Positions 55,197-64,000 of a stretch of 64,000 nucleotides of DNA are shown piece by piece; position 1 is the stretch's first letter; each line of letters opens with the position of its first letter. Made by a program: the position numbers and the translations under genes. The notes beneath the pieces were generated by a model. It did no database searches and was not told the DNA's origin. It saw nothing but the letters and a program-made list of their open reading frames with translations. Origin of the DNA: Bacillota bacterium. GTDB taxonomy: Bacteria; Bacillota; Clostridia; Lachnospirales; Lachnospiraceae. Where the stretch lies: the NCBI GenBank assembly GCA_023411555.1, contig JAEYOQ010000031.1, forward strand, positions 1 through 64,000, given 5' to 3'.

Positions 55197-56738
55197 TCAG
55201 TTCGCACAGCGATCAAGGAAAGCCTTTTTATAGACCTCCATGTCCTGCTTCTGAACATCACTGCTCTCATAAGTGGAGGGTTCCATCCGACCGGCTTTAG
55301 CCAGCTGATACACAATTCTGAACTGTGAAAACTTATAGCGGTAATTCTTACAGCATTCGTCCAGTACCTGTGATACCAGGTCTCGTTCCGGCTTCTCTGA
55401 ATCAAGAAACCTTTCTATGGCTGCAAGTTGCTGTGATAGATAGCGTGGGTTTTCCTTCTTTACACCGTTAATAAAGTGCTGGAAACTGTAGCAGTTCCAC
55501 TTACGGCGCATGCTTTCCGCAATGGATATCCAGTCTGTAGAAGGCTCCTTCTTATGCTCTTCAAGTTGGATGACACTGCCCCTACATTCGCTGATGCTGT
55601 GGGTACAGATATAATTAAGGCTCTCATCATAAATATATATCTTGTTACTGACAACCTTATATTTGACATTTTTAAAGCAGTATTCCCTAGGAATCGAATA
55701 TCTGCATGATTCATACTGGACATAAGGCATACCATGAACCTCATAAGGTATGTAGCTGGAAGGTGATGTTTCATAAACAGAGGGCAGGATCGGTCTTAAT
55801 GCCGGTTTCTCAATCTCGTTGAACACATCGATTGGAATCCGGAAGGTTGCCTTATGGATGCGCTTATTCTTTCTTTCCAGCCAGCCGGGAAGTGAGCTCC
55901 ATACACTGTCAATGCTGGTAATGTCCCTGGCACTGAAGAAGTTCTTCTTCACAAATCCGACTGAGTTTTCAATCGGACCCTTGCTTTCCGGATCTGCTTT
56001 TTTACAGACCCACAACCGAATATCCTGCTCTGAGCAGAAGTTACCAAAGGTTCTAGTTTCGATAACCTCGCCGTAAGTCTCACTGGCTATAAATACACTA
56101 TCCTGATCAATAACAAGCTGTTTGGGCCTACCGCCAAGCTTACAGATACACCGGTAGATGGCCCTGCATGCTTCTTCCGAATTATATTTATGATCCTGAG
56201 CAAAGACACACAGGAGTCTGCTGTACCTCAGAAGAAGGCAGATGAAATGTATATCAAGACCTTGGGCTACATGCTCCTGACCAAAATCAATCAGCATCTG
56301 TTCACCGGGTGGGGTATCAAACACATGATCATAAATACGTTTGTTTTCAGGTTCATCAGCGATGATATTGTTTTCCTTCAGATAATGAATGTAGTTACGC
56401 AGTGTCTGCTCATTTCCGGGTAACTTGACAAACTCACCGCTGCCAATAAACTTCTCCATCAATACATCATGGATGGAGCTGACGCAGTAATCTTTGTTGC
56501 CAAGGTTTCTGGCTATTTCGATAATAGATGAGCGGAATGGTTCCTGATCGTAAGCTTTATCCTTGACAAGATTTATACCTGGATCCTTTGGAATAACATC
56601 CATGTTGTAATACTTTCGGATTGTCGGTAGAGAGGGTGGTTTCCCTCCCTGTGTTTCATAAAACTGGACTATTTCAGAAATGGAATAGCCCCGGAGTTTA
56701 AAATCTTGTATTTCCTGCATTTGATTCATCTTCAGCAT
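55197..56738 (-). CDS. istA: IS21 transposase IstA (second copy)
   Basis: 513 residues, longer than copy 1. Helix-turn-helix part FKLRGYSISEIVQFYETQGG, DDE core with EQMLIDFGQEHV (Asp), LVIDQDSVFIASE (Asp) and ADPESKGPIENSVGFVK (Glu), then IPREYCFKNVKYKV in the C-terminal beta domain. All catalytic acids are present. Start ATG 56738 is weakly supported by its ribosome site. Confidence 0.92.
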   Translation of the reverse strand: MLKMNQMQEIQDFKLRGYSISEIVQFYETQGGKPPSLPTIRKYYNMDVIPKDPGINLVKDKAYDQEPFRSSIIEIARNLGNKDYCVSSIHDVLMEKFIGSGEFVKLPGNEQTLRNYIHYLKENNIIADEPENKRIYDHVFDTPPGEQMLIDFGQEHVAQGLDIHFICLLLRYSRLLCVFAQDHKYNSEEACRAIYRCICKLGGRPKQLVIDQDSVFIASETYGEVIETRTFGNFCSEQDIRLWVCKKADPESKGPIENSVGFVKKNFFSARDITSIDSVWSSLPGWLERKNKRIHKATFRIPIDVFNEIEKPALRPILPSVYETSPSSYIPYEVHGMPYVQYESCRYSIPREYCFKNVKYKVVSNKIYIYDESLNYICTHSISECRGSVIQLEEHKKEPSTDWISIAESMRRKWNCYSFQHFINGVKKENPRYLSQQLAAIERFLDSEKPERDLVSQVLDECCKNYRYKFSQFRIVYQLAKAGRMEPSTYESSDVQKQDMEVYKKAFLDRCAN

Positions 56739-56823
56739 TCATGCTGCCTCCCTTCGTATACTGGTTAATATCAGTATACTCTTTTGAGGTAGATAGTGCT
56801 GAAATCCTCCTGTGATTTACTCA

Positions 56824-56969
56824 TCACACAGAAAAAACTGCTTACCATCAACAAAAAATTCTGTTTACCATACATAGAAAAAAGTGCTTACCTTCATTAG
56901 AAAATTTTGCTTACCGTGCAGTGAAAAAACTCCTTACCGTGTGACTGTAAAATCATCTTACCGCGCACA
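56824..56969 (-). repeat. Right terminal repeat array of IS21 copy 2
   Basis: Six units with TTACC every 22-24 bases (56836, 56860, 56883 and on), each followed by a variable part and an A-run. It is the inverted counterpart of the left array and ends CGCGCACA. Confidence 0.8.
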
Positions 56970-57158
56970 GCAAGGGTTAACTCCCGGCAAAAAAGTGCCC
57001 TAATGACACCCAAAATTCTTTGAAGTCAAGGGTACTTAAGCAGACTTATGAGGTGATCTCACTCAACATCAACCATAAGAATGTCCGTTCATAAATTCAT
57101 AAGTGGTTGTTTAGGTGCGCTAATCCGACCTCAGGGGCTCGCTATATGCAATGTTCAC
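56970..57158. other. Intergenic between IS21 and the methyltransferase
   Basis: No gene is supported. The sequence is less AT-rich than its neighbours (CCGACCTCAGGGGCTCGC near 57126) and may be a relic of another mobile element, but nothing in it could be identified. Confidence 0.4.
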
Positions 57159-57881
57159 TCACTTTATAAAAATAAATATATACTCGTGTGCCAACAACAA
57201 AAAGGAACTATGTTGCTTCTCCCAAACCTTTGTTGATTTACAATTATGTTGCTCTTTTATAACTATTTCCTTAGACTTAAATTTTGCATTTAAAAAACAA
57301 TTCATTACTTGAAATCCTAATGGAACAACACAACCTTTACTGCGGATGTCACCCATCATAACCGCACAAATTCTTCCTTTTTTTAATATTCGATATGCCT
57401 CTCTCGCAACATTATTCATTTGATGTATAAATTCTTCTACACCTAATAATGACAGATCTCCATCTAGACTTTGGCTATAATTAATAATATCTGCATATGG
57501 TGGATGTGTACAAATAAGATCCATGCTCTCATTTGTAATAAATGGCAGATTGCGTGCATCGCCTTTTTTAATATTTTGCCGGGTTTTTGTATTGCATTGG
57601 AAATTAAGATTTTGGTTAGATAATAAAATAGATTGCTCATTGATATCGACACCAATGGCATTACGATCAAGTAGTTTTGCTTCAACTAATGTAGTACCAC
57701 TTCCTAAGAATTGATCTAGAATCCATTCATTTGGTTGACTATAACGAAGAATAATATTTCTTGGTATATATGGGGACCAATTCCCTCTATATACCCCACA
57801 ATGAGTAGCCCAATCACCTCTTTCAGGAAATGACCAAATAGTTGTTGACTCCAACTCAAATTTATTTGGTTCTAATTTTAT
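57159..57881 (-). CDS. DNA methyltransferase (N4/N6 type) with a non-standard start
   Basis: About 241 residues. Motif I FLGSGTTLVEAKLL (about 60) comes before the catalytic HPPYADIINYS (about 127; S/T/H-PPY type), the order of N4-cytosine or alpha-like enzymes. TRGDWATH-like PERGDWATHCG and GNWSPYIPRNIILRYS are seen in small stand-alone methylases. The coding text extends upstream of TTG 57854 (KLEPNKFEL) to a strong AAGGAGG, but the codon seven bases after it is ATA (57881), not ATG. Either AUA is used or the start is mutated. It lies beyond the terminator of the restriction operon and may be an orphan methylase. Confidence 0.82.
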   Translation of the reverse strand: MKLEPNKFELESTTIWSFPERGDWATHCGVYRGNWSPYIPRNIILRYSQPNEWILDQFLGSGTTLVEAKLLDRNAIGVDINEQSILLSNQNLNFQCNTKTRQNIKKGDARNLPFITNESMDLICTHPPYADIINYSQSLDGDLSLLGVEEFIHQMNNVAREAYRILKKGRICAVMMGDIRSKGCVVPLGFQVMNCFLNAKFKSKEIVIKEQHNCKSTKVWEKQHSSFLLLAHEYIFIFIK

Positions 57882-58003
57882 ATCAATACCTCCTTACACT
57901 ATATTTTATCTGCATTATACTACTAAACACTTAATAATACTAGTAATTTTTTCCTCTTTCCCTCTTATTTCCCTCTTATTAAATCATAGAAATCATTTTA
58001 CAG

Positions 58004-58054
58004 AAAAAATGAGACAAGACATCATTCACCTACTAGATGACTTATCTCATTTTT
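58004..58054 (-). terminator. Terminator of the restriction-modification operon
   Basis: On the minus strand AAAAATGAGATAAGTCATC pairs with GATGTCTTGTCTCATTTTT, with two mismatches and a loop of about 12, ending in T6. It stands about 95 bases after the endonuclease stop. Confidence 0.85.
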
Positions 58055-58148
58055 GACTTCTTTTTCTTTCTTTTCATTATTGGCAGTAACTTTGACATCA
58101 ATAAACAAATTTATATTTTCCGATAATCTTACTATCAATCCAAATCTT

Positions 58149-59981
58149 TTAAGCTTGTATCATTTTATTCTTTATCAATTCTGAAATCATAAAATCAATA
58201 TCTCGTTTCCACTCTGGTGCTTCTCTTCCGTACTTTAAATCAAAACACGCAGTGAATAAACTTAATAATTTGTCTGGATGCACAGTATTATTTTCAAATA
58301 AACTTTTAAAAAATGATGCAAATTGACTTAATGTAAATGGTACAATTCTCAATGCCATTTTTTTGTCATCTTGAGTATACCAAACCCCAATTCGAAAAGT
58401 TTCTGCTGTATTTGAATCTATTTTATTAGCAATAAACATTCCATAAACAGGCTTATCATTATTTAAAACAAGATCTGCTACATGTCGACGAACTGGTTCA
58501 CCCTCCATGGCCTCCTGCCTTGAATTTGTTGACATAGTAACTTCAACTACAATAATATACTCATCAAATTCAAAAATCATGTCTGGTCCGCCGCCTGGTG
58601 CTGTTCCTACAGGCAAATAATCTTGATCTATACTAAATCCCCTGGCTTCATATGGCTTATTAGATATATGATTTATTGCTAAAAAAGCTCGCCATAAAAT
58701 CCATTCTAAGTATGCTGCAGCCTCAGACTTAGGAACTTTAATTGTATAATCTTCATTCAACTCTTTTTCCTGTCCATTATTAACAACTAACAAATTCATA
58801 TACTCATAAATTTCTTTCCACTCTTTATATTGATTTTTAGCGTATTCCTCCTCTTTGAACTTATCAATGTCCCTCTTTAAGCTGTTTCGTACCATATTTA
58901 TATTAGCTGCTGAATCAAGAGGTACTTCTGGAATAGTATATTGGATGTTATATGTAGCCAACTCCGAAACCAGATCTTGTAAAACTTGATTTGCTGTATC
59001 AATATTGTCCGTTGGTAACGGCGCACCATTACATAATTGCTTGTATCGCTCAATTAACGGCTCTGAACTTGTAACTTTCTTACTAAGTTCAAAAGCTAAA
59101 GTTCGATACTCTGGTACAATACAGATACCTCTTCCTGCTCTCTTGACAATTCCTGAAGATACAATATATCGTAGATTCATATCAGCATAATCACTAAAGT
59201 TTACTTTTAGTTTTAAGTAACGTTCCCATGCTAAATCGATCAAATCTCGATCATACTTTTTCTTATTATTTGCTGCCATCCTATTTTTTCTAATATCTAA
59301 AATCTTCTCAACAACTTTATCAACATCATAATTAGGATTAGTTGTTTGAACACATATTGCAAATTCAATAAAATTAATCCTTGTATCTCCTGTAATTTCC
59401 TCCAACTTAAACATAACAGTAAGTACCCATAGAAGCGGTGAATAACTAAGTTCATCGGTTAGCTTTTCCATTGGTACAACTAACCCTCTCAAAAAGCACT
59501 CTTGTTGTGCAGAAATAGTATCGGCATTATAAAATGTTTTGCCAATAGGTGTTATGTCATCCACTGGACCCAATTCAGTTTGAGAAAATCCATCTTTTAA
59601 TGTTACTTCTGGATATGCAAATCCATATTTATTAAACATAAGTCTATATTTACGAGTTATACTAGCATCTTGATCTTTATTTAAGTCACCACCTATTTCA
59701 CCTGTATGGAATAGTAGTTTTTTAAAAGCCACCTGATCTTTTGGTTCACGTAATTTCCCTACTAAATTTGACTCGACATATACTTTAAATCCACTGGGTA
59801 TACGCCATGGATTTCTCATTCCTGTATTCCCAATCAACCAAATATCTATTGGCTCTTTTACAACCCTGGTTTCTTCAACTATTTTTTCCTTAGTTTTTTC
59901 ACCATCCTTATATTTAATTTTCTTTGATTCTGTTACCTGATAAACATCCTGTCCAATTTTAATTATTTTTGCCTTCGCCAT
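58149..59981 (-). CDS. AlwI-family type IIS restriction endonuclease
   Basis: About 610 residues from ATG 59981 (GTGGGGT upstream), overlapping the methyltransferase stop by 23 bases; the frame to 60074 is only overlap. The catalytic block GGGPDMIFEFDEYIIVVEVT (about 464-483; D and ExT) followed by RQEAMEGEPVRRHVADL is characteristic of the AlwI endonuclease family. AlwI cuts outside the site GGATC. The N-terminal about 400 residues are expected to recognise DNA. Adjacent to two adenine methyltransferases, as needed for an asymmetric site. The recognition site here is inferred, not proved. Confidence 0.9.
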   Translation of the reverse strand: MAKAKIIKIGQDVYQVTESKKIKYKDGEKTKEKIVEETRVVKEPIDIWLIGNTGMRNPWRIPSGFKVYVESNLVGKLREPKDQVAFKKLLFHTGEIGGDLNKDQDASITRKYRLMFNKYGFAYPEVTLKDGFSQTELGPVDDITPIGKTFYNADTISAQQECFLRGLVVPMEKLTDELSYSPLLWVLTVMFKLEEITGDTRINFIEFAICVQTTNPNYDVDKVVEKILDIRKNRMAANNKKKYDRDLIDLAWERYLKLKVNFSDYADMNLRYIVSSGIVKRAGRGICIVPEYRTLAFELSKKVTSSEPLIERYKQLCNGAPLPTDNIDTANQVLQDLVSELATYNIQYTIPEVPLDSAANINMVRNSLKRDIDKFKEEEYAKNQYKEWKEIYEYMNLLVVNNGQEKELNEDYTIKVPKSEAAAYLEWILWRAFLAINHISNKPYEARGFSIDQDYLPVGTAPGGGPDMIFEFDEYIIVVEVTMSTNSRQEAMEGEPVRRHVADLVLNNDKPVYGMFIANKIDSNTAETFRIGVWYTQDDKKMALRIVPFTLSQFASFFKSLFENNTVHPDKLLSLFTACFDLKYGREAPEWKRDIDFMISELIKNKMIQA

Positions 59982-61038
59982 TATTATACCCCACAAAGAT
60001 ATATTCTTGTACGTTATTGCGCGCCGTGTTTGCTCGTGTTCCAAAACTATAAGTATAATCAACAGGCACAACATCTACATTTTCTTTATAACGTTTTAAT
60101 AATTTTATCATATCTTCCATGGTAGGTAAACTATTTGATGAATATGAAACGATAAGGATACTTTTTTTATGGGTATTAAAAATGTTATCAAAGGCCTCCG
60201 CAGCTCCATTTTTCGTAGAAAATGGTGTTGGATATGACTTAAATTTCTTTGTTATTGTATGCTCTTGAATTTCTACCCCTTTCCAATCTCTCGCCAATCC
60301 CTCAACAAAATGATATCGACGTACATACTCATTATCAGATTTCGGGGTGTAATATGGTGGATCTATATAAACCAAATCAGCTTTCTTTTTCATTTCCATA
60401 GCATCCATCTTGTACGACTTATTTCTTTTTTTATTATCAAAAACCGCATTGTTTATTACTTCAACTGCTTCTAGAAACTGTTCTTCAAATGTTTTTTGCA
60501 AGTCTTTCCTGCCATCATTATATCGTTCTCCTACATAGGTAAAAATTCCTCTCGGCCGCTTTTTTGTGCATGCTCGAATTAATGCCTCCATAGCAATTGC
60601 TTTTTTGTATTCATTTTCAATTTTATTTATATTTGATCTTACTACATCGATAAATTTATTATCTTCATCGCAAAAGTAAATTCCTTTAAATGTCTCTTGA
60701 ACAAATGTATCAATCTCACCCTCAAATTGTAATAATTTTTTTGCCTCTTCAATCGGTAGAACAACTTTATTATTTTCAATTAATGCTTTAGCCATTACGG
60801 CAGACATTGACATATAGTCGTTACTAATAACTTTCTTCCCCTGTGCCTTATACATATAACTTACAATTCCTGAACCTGAGAAAAGATCTATAACTGAACT
60901 AAATTCAAATTTAGATGACTCTTTCCATATTTGTGCTATTAACTTACTCTTTGAGCCCATATACCTGGTAGATGGGAATTTTGTTATCTGTTCCGATAAT
61001 TCTACCTTCGTTTTTTCATTTTGGATATGCTGTGACAA
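59959..61038 (-). CDS. DNA adenine methyltransferase, D12 class (second of RM pair)
   Basis: 359 residues. TTG 61038 is the likely start (AGGAG nine bases upstream), inside the last codons of the previous gene. RYMGSKSKL, the SAM site VIDLFSGSGIVSYMY (about 53) and DLVYIDPPYYTPKSDNEYVRRY (about 226) mark a Dam/D12-type N6-adenine enzyme. It shares only distant likeness with the other methyltransferase, which suggests each methylates one strand of the asymmetric site. Confidence 0.92.
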   Translation of the reverse strand: MSQHIQNEKTKVELSEQITKFPSTRYMGSKSKLIAQIWKESSKFEFSSVIDLFSGSGIVSYMYKAQGKKVISNDYMSMSAVMAKALIENNKVVLPIEEAKKLLQFEGEIDTFVQETFKGIYFCDEDNKFIDVVRSNINKIENEYKKAIAMEALIRACTKKRPRGIFTYVGERYNDGRKDLQKTFEEQFLEAVEVINNAVFDNKKRNKSYKMDAMEMKKKADLVYIDPPYYTPKSDNEYVRRYHFVEGLARDWKGVEIQEHTITKKFKSYPTPFSTKNGAAEAFDNIFNTHKKSILIVSYSSNSLPTMEDMIKLLKRYKENVDVVPVDYTYSFGTRANTARNNVQEYIFVGYNNGEGKNN

Positions 61039-62035
61039 TTATATCTTCTCCTATTCTGCCAGTACCTTTACTATTAATATTTCTTCTAGTTTGGATAATA
61101 TCTATCTTAAAATCTTTATATAATTCATGTACTAAAGGATGGTTTGAATTTGTTAATAATACATAACATCCTTTTTCATATAGTCGATGTACTTCTTTTG
61201 CAAGATTAATTTGGTCTTGTTCATAAAATTGCTCTTTTGTATATCTTTTAAAGTCCGAAAACTCCGATATCGGTACATATGGTGGGTCTAAGAAAATCAA
61301 ATCTCCCTCCATCGCATGCTTTTCTAAAATTTCTAAATAATCTCCGCATATGATTGTTGTATTTTTAAGTACATTTGATGCTGCATGAAGTTTATCTGGG
61401 TTACAGATATTCGGATTCTTATACTTTCCAAAAGGTGTATTAAATTTCCCTTTCTTATTCAATCGGTATAAACCATTAAAACATGTCCTATTTAAATAAA
61501 TCATTCTTGCAGCTGCTTCAATTGGCTCACACTCTAACCAATCTTTTGATCTAACTTCGTAATACATCTCTTCAGTATTTTTATACTCCTGCAAGACATC
61601 TATAACTTCGTCACAATGCGATGCTAATTGCTTATATAAGTTAATGAGCTCAGGATTTGAATCAGCAATTATAGACCTTGAATGACCCAAGTTAAAATAC
61701 AACGCACCTCCGCCGATAAAAGGTTCAACGTACCTTCCATAATTTTTCGGAATCCGAGGAATTAACTCATTAAGCATTTGTGTTTTTCCTCCAGCCCATT
61801 TCAAAACAGGAGTAGTGCAATTTACTCCAATTGTGTTACAATTTGATCTTTTCCAATTCACATATTTACCATTTTTTAATCGATTATCTAGTGGTTGCTC
61901 AGTCTCTGCTGGAATAGCCCACATATTTCCAAACTTTTCAGCACCTTCTATTTTTTTTTCATTACATAATGTTTGAATTCTTCTAACTGATAATTGCCAC
62001 TTTTCAGAGGCATCTCTTATTGTCATGTACTCCAC
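61016..62035 (-). CDS. DNA adenine methyltransferase, Dam-like, with N-terminal MerR-type HTH
   Basis: 339 residues. The first about 50 residues (TIRDASEKWQLSVRRIQTLCNEKKIEGAEKFGNMWAIP) are a helix-turn-helix of the kind attached to many clostridial methylases. The Dam part follows with PVLKWAGGKTQML (about 80), YVEPFIGGGALYFNL, CFNGLYRLNKKGKFNTPFGKY and DLIFLDPPYVP (about 250). Start is GTG 62035 (AGGTGG upstream) or ATG 62026. The HTH may bind the promoter to delay endonuclease synthesis, since it is first in the three-gene operon. Confidence 0.93.
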   Translation of the reverse strand: MEYMTIRDASEKWQLSVRRIQTLCNEKKIEGAEKFGNMWAIPAETEQPLDNRLKNGKYVNWKRSNCNTIGVNCTTPVLKWAGGKTQMLNELIPRIPKNYGRYVEPFIGGGALYFNLGHSRSIIADSNPELINLYKQLASHCDEVIDVLQEYKNTEEMYYEVRSKDWLECEPIEAAARMIYLNRTCFNGLYRLNKKGKFNTPFGKYKNPNICNPDKLHAASNVLKNTTIICGDYLEILEKHAMEGDLIFLDPPYVPISEFSDFKRYTKEQFYEQDQINLAKEVHRLYEKGCYVLLTNSNHPLVHELYKDFKIDIIQTRRNINSKGTGRIGEDIIVTAYPK

Positions 62036-62401
62036 GGCATTCCACCTACTCTATAACTTTATTATAACAAATTGATAATATGATTTTATTACTATTTAAG
62101 TATAAGCGTTGTTACGCCATAAGTCAATCAGATCCATTCACAATTTTCCCAAAATCATAAACTATCTATTTCAGAAACTTGAATAATACAAAGTTTTTGA
62201 AAGCCCATACTTGTCAGTAATCACCATAAACCAAAATACATCAAATAGTTTTTGTAAACATATAAAAACCTTAAAAAGCACTTATATTCTACTATAAATC
62301 TTATAATAGTAAAGTCTATTGTTAAAACTATCAAATATAACCATTACGCCAAATAGTTTCCCTTCTGCCAAAGAGTACAAACAATTTATCAAAATGCAAA
62401 A
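62036..62401. other. AT-rich intergenic between the RM operon and rlmD
   Basis: About 370 bases without a supported gene. It should contain the RM operon promoter on the minus strand near 62040-62100. TTACGCCA occurs twice (about 62111 and 62343) in a very AT-rich background. No tRNA or known RNA was recognised. It probably marks the right border of the accessory island. Confidence 0.5.
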
Positions 62402-62434
62402 ATTCCTTACCCCCCCTCCCGGAAAGTAAGGAAT
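62402..62434 (-). terminator. rlmD terminator
   Basis: ATTCCTTAC (62402-62410) pairs with GTAAGGAAT (62426-62434). On the minus strand the stem is followed by TTTTT. It stands about 70 bases after the stop codon of rlmD. Confidence 0.85.
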
Positions 62435-62502
62435 CCCACATCAAATTTCTAATAAAACACACCTACATCTCAACTTCAAAATCCCCGCAACCCTTGATTT
62501 TC

Positions 62503-63870
62503 CTAGCCTTTCCGCTCCAGCAGACAAACTGTCTCCACATGGGTAGAGTGCGCAAACTGGTCCACTGCCCTTACCCTCTTAAGCTCATAATCCTTCTCAC
62601 ATAGATACTTTAAGTCTCTTGCCAGGGTAGCCGGATCACAAGAGACATAGACTACTCTCTTTGGAGCCATGGCAAGAATCGTATCTAGTAGGCTTTGGTC
62701 ACAGCCCTTTCTCGGTGGATCGACGACGATTACATCCGCAAAGATCTTCTCCTTCTTGTACTTCTCAGGCAGAACCTCTTCTGCCGCTCCAACAAAGAAT
62801 TCCGCATTGGTAATGTTGTTAATCTGAGCATTCTTCTTCGCATCCTCGATTGCCGGAGGGACAATCTCAACACCATACACCTTCTTTGCCTTCTGGGCTA
62901 AGAACAATGATATGGTACCGATGCCGCAATAGATATCCCATACGGTCTCTTCTCCATGCAAATCGGCATAATCCAGAGCTATGTCATACAGCTTTTTTGT
63001 CTGTACCGGGTTCACCTGATAGAAGGACAAGGGGCTGATTTGGTATTTGATATCCCCAATATAATCAGTGATATAGGGCTCACCCCAGAGTGGAATGATT
63101 TTATCGCCCAGGATTACATTGGTTTTATCCTTATTGATATTAAGGCAGATGCTCTTCATACCTTGGATCTTCTTAAGGCTCTCTACCAGCTCCTCGCTAT
63201 GGGGCAGGTCTTTGCCGTTGATAACAAGGCATACCATAATCTCACCGGTGCGATAACCTACTCTGATCAGAATATGACGGATTAAGCCCTTATGAAGCTC
63301 TTCGTCATAGGACTCCAGCTTATACTTTTCGATAAAGGAACGTATGATGGCGATGATCTCCTCGTTCACTCTGGCACCAATGAAGCACTGAGAGGTGTCT
63401 ATGATTGTGTGGGTTCTCCCTGCATAGAATCCGATAGCTATGCTGCCATCCTTATTCCTTCCGACCGGATACTGTGATTTATTACGATAATAGTATGGCT
63501 CCTCCATCCCACAGATAGGCTCCATGGGTAGCTCAGTGAAGCCTCCGATTCTAGTAAGGCAGTTACGAACCTTATTCTCTTTATACTCCAGCTGCTTCGT
63601 ATAATTCACATGCATCAGCTGACACCCACCACAGCGTGCAGCGACCGGGCACCTTGGCTCCACCCGGTACTGAGAAGCCTCCAGCAGCTTCACTAGTCTT
63701 GCGTAGCCATAGGTCTTGCCTGTCTTTGTTATCTGGACCAGGGCCATATCTCCCATGACCGTATCCTTGACAAATAGAGTATAGCCCTCATACTTACCGA
63801 TGCCTTGTCCCTCGGAGCTAATATCCTCAATCCTAATTTGCACTTGATCATTCTTCTTTAATGCCACCAT
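62503..63870 (-). CDS. rlmD: 23S rRNA (uracil-5-)-methyltransferase RlmD/RumA family
   Basis: About 455 residues. Start ATG 63870 (VALKKNDQVQIRIED) is favoured; ATG 63882 is an alternative. An N-terminal TRAM domain (IEDISSEGQGIGKYEGYTLFVKDTVMGD) precedes the iron-sulfur cysteines in CPVAARCGGCQLMHVNY (about 72-86). The SAM-binding part includes VWDIYCGIGTISLFLAQ, and catalytic motifs VVDPPRKGCDQSLL (about 390) and VYVSCDPATLARDL (catalytic Cys about 411). This is the RumA/RlmD type; several clostridia carry two or three paralogues, so the exact uridine is uncertain. A housekeeping gene. Confidence 0.9.
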   Translation of the reverse strand: MVALKKNDQVQIRIEDISSEGQGIGKYEGYTLFVKDTVMGDMALVQITKTGKTYGYARLVKLLEASQYRVEPRCPVAARCGGCQLMHVNYTKQLEYKENKVRNCLTRIGGFTELPMEPICGMEEPYYYRNKSQYPVGRNKDGSIAIGFYAGRTHTIIDTSQCFIGARVNEEIIAIIRSFIEKYKLESYDEELHKGLIRHILIRVGYRTGEIMVCLVINGKDLPHSEELVESLKKIQGMKSICLNINKDKTNVILGDKIIPLWGEPYITDYIGDIKYQISPLSFYQVNPVQTKKLYDIALDYADLHGEETVWDIYCGIGTISLFLAQKAKKVYGVEIVPPAIEDAKKNAQINNITNAEFFVGAAEEVLPEKYKKEKIFADVIVVDPPRKGCDQSLLDTILAMAPKRVVYVSCDPATLARDLKYLCEKDYELKRVRAVDQFAHSTHVETVCLLERKG

Positions 63871-63974
63871 AATATCCACCATTCCATCTTGGAATAAGGA
63901 TTGTCAATTAACAAATCATGCCTACCTTTTGTGTTACTTTGTGCCGAGGAAGACCCAGGCACAAACTAGGAAGT

Positions 63975-64000
63975 GTGAATTATGCTTTTCCATAATTCAC
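63975..64000. repeat. Perfect inverted repeat at the window edge
   Basis: GTGAATTATG (63975-63984) and CATAATTCAC (63991-64000) form a 10-base stem with a six-base loop. Its context beyond the window is unknown; it may be a terminator or an intergenic repeat. Confidence 0.6.

Larger units (their letters stand above)
54236..56969 (-). mobile_element. IS21-family insertion sequence (second copy, different subgroup)
   Basis: Ends TGTAAAAG (54236) and TGTGCGCG read inward from 56969. Both ends carry arrays of GGTAAGCACTTTTTTC-like units in inverted orientation. It encodes istB and istA, which differ clearly from those of the first IS21 element. GCA flanks both outer ends but a longer target duplication is not seen, so the boundaries are approximate. 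Confidence 0.75.

Noticed and set aside
54246..56969. Short regularly spaced repeats suggesting a CRISPR array
   Set aside because: The period is only 22-24 bases with 8-base filler, the two arrays are inverted at the ends of an IS21 element, and there are no cas genes.

Overview
The window looks like a chromosomal segment of an anaerobic, AT-rich Firmicute, most likely a Lachnospiraceae relative (Lachnoclostridium/Anaerocolumna-like). The pointers are strong AGGAGG ribosome sites, Lpl-type ABC importers with YesN/AraC regulators, clostridial IS66, IS21 and IS1182 elements, and TP-rich lipoprotein linkers. The genus is inference; no rRNA or tRNA gene was seen.

Left and central part (about 1 to 40.5 kb) is a Gram-positive polysaccharide utilisation locus, almost all on the minus strand. 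After an IS1182-type transposase cut by the window edge come an SDR oxidoreductase, a galactonate-dehydratase-like enolase-superfamily enzyme and a UlaG-like lactonase (1166-3810). Next is a secreted 1606-residue PL8 polysaccharide lyase with a discoidin domain (4343-9163). A four-gene operon follows: class II aldolase, fucose-isomerase-like protein, FGGY kinase and DUF4432 mutarotase-like protein (9607-14426), with a divergent PocR/AraC regulator. Then comes an 18-gene run (15692-37997) encoding a solute-binding lipoprotein and two permeases, two FAD enzymes, two Gfo/Idh/MocA dehydrogenases, two MDR dehydrogenases, an M14 peptidase-like protein, GH16, GH31, GH88 and GH36-like glycosidases, a ketose 3-epimerase, a second fucose-isomerase-like protein, a YitT membrane protein and an esterase. 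A membrane-bound AraC regulator (38286-40478) diverges from it. Inferred flow: PL8 cuts a uronic-acid-containing polymer outside the cell, the ABC system imports unsaturated oligomers, GH88 and the other hydrolases and dehydrogenases dismantle them, and isomerase, kinase and aldolase feed glycolysis. The lyase gene and the transporter gene have near-identical promoter regions, which ties them into one regulon.

The right part (about 42 to 62 kb) is a defence island heavily damaged by insertion sequences. It holds the start of a type I BREX operon (XRE regulator, brxA, brxB, and a brxC cut after about 50 codons by an IS66 element). Next is an uncharacterised helicase-nuclease gene with a partner gene split by an IS21 element, then a second IS21 element with striking tandem terminal repeats, a solitary DNA methyltransferase without a normal start codon, and a complete AlwI-family type IIS restriction-modification operon with two adenine methyltransferases. 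The window closes with the housekeeping gene rlmD.

The helicase-nuclease plus partner pair (46237-53933) is the best candidate for an undescribed system. The paired control regions, the hairpin between the binding-protein and permease genes, and the looping-type operator at 14.6 kb are the most interesting regulatory structures.
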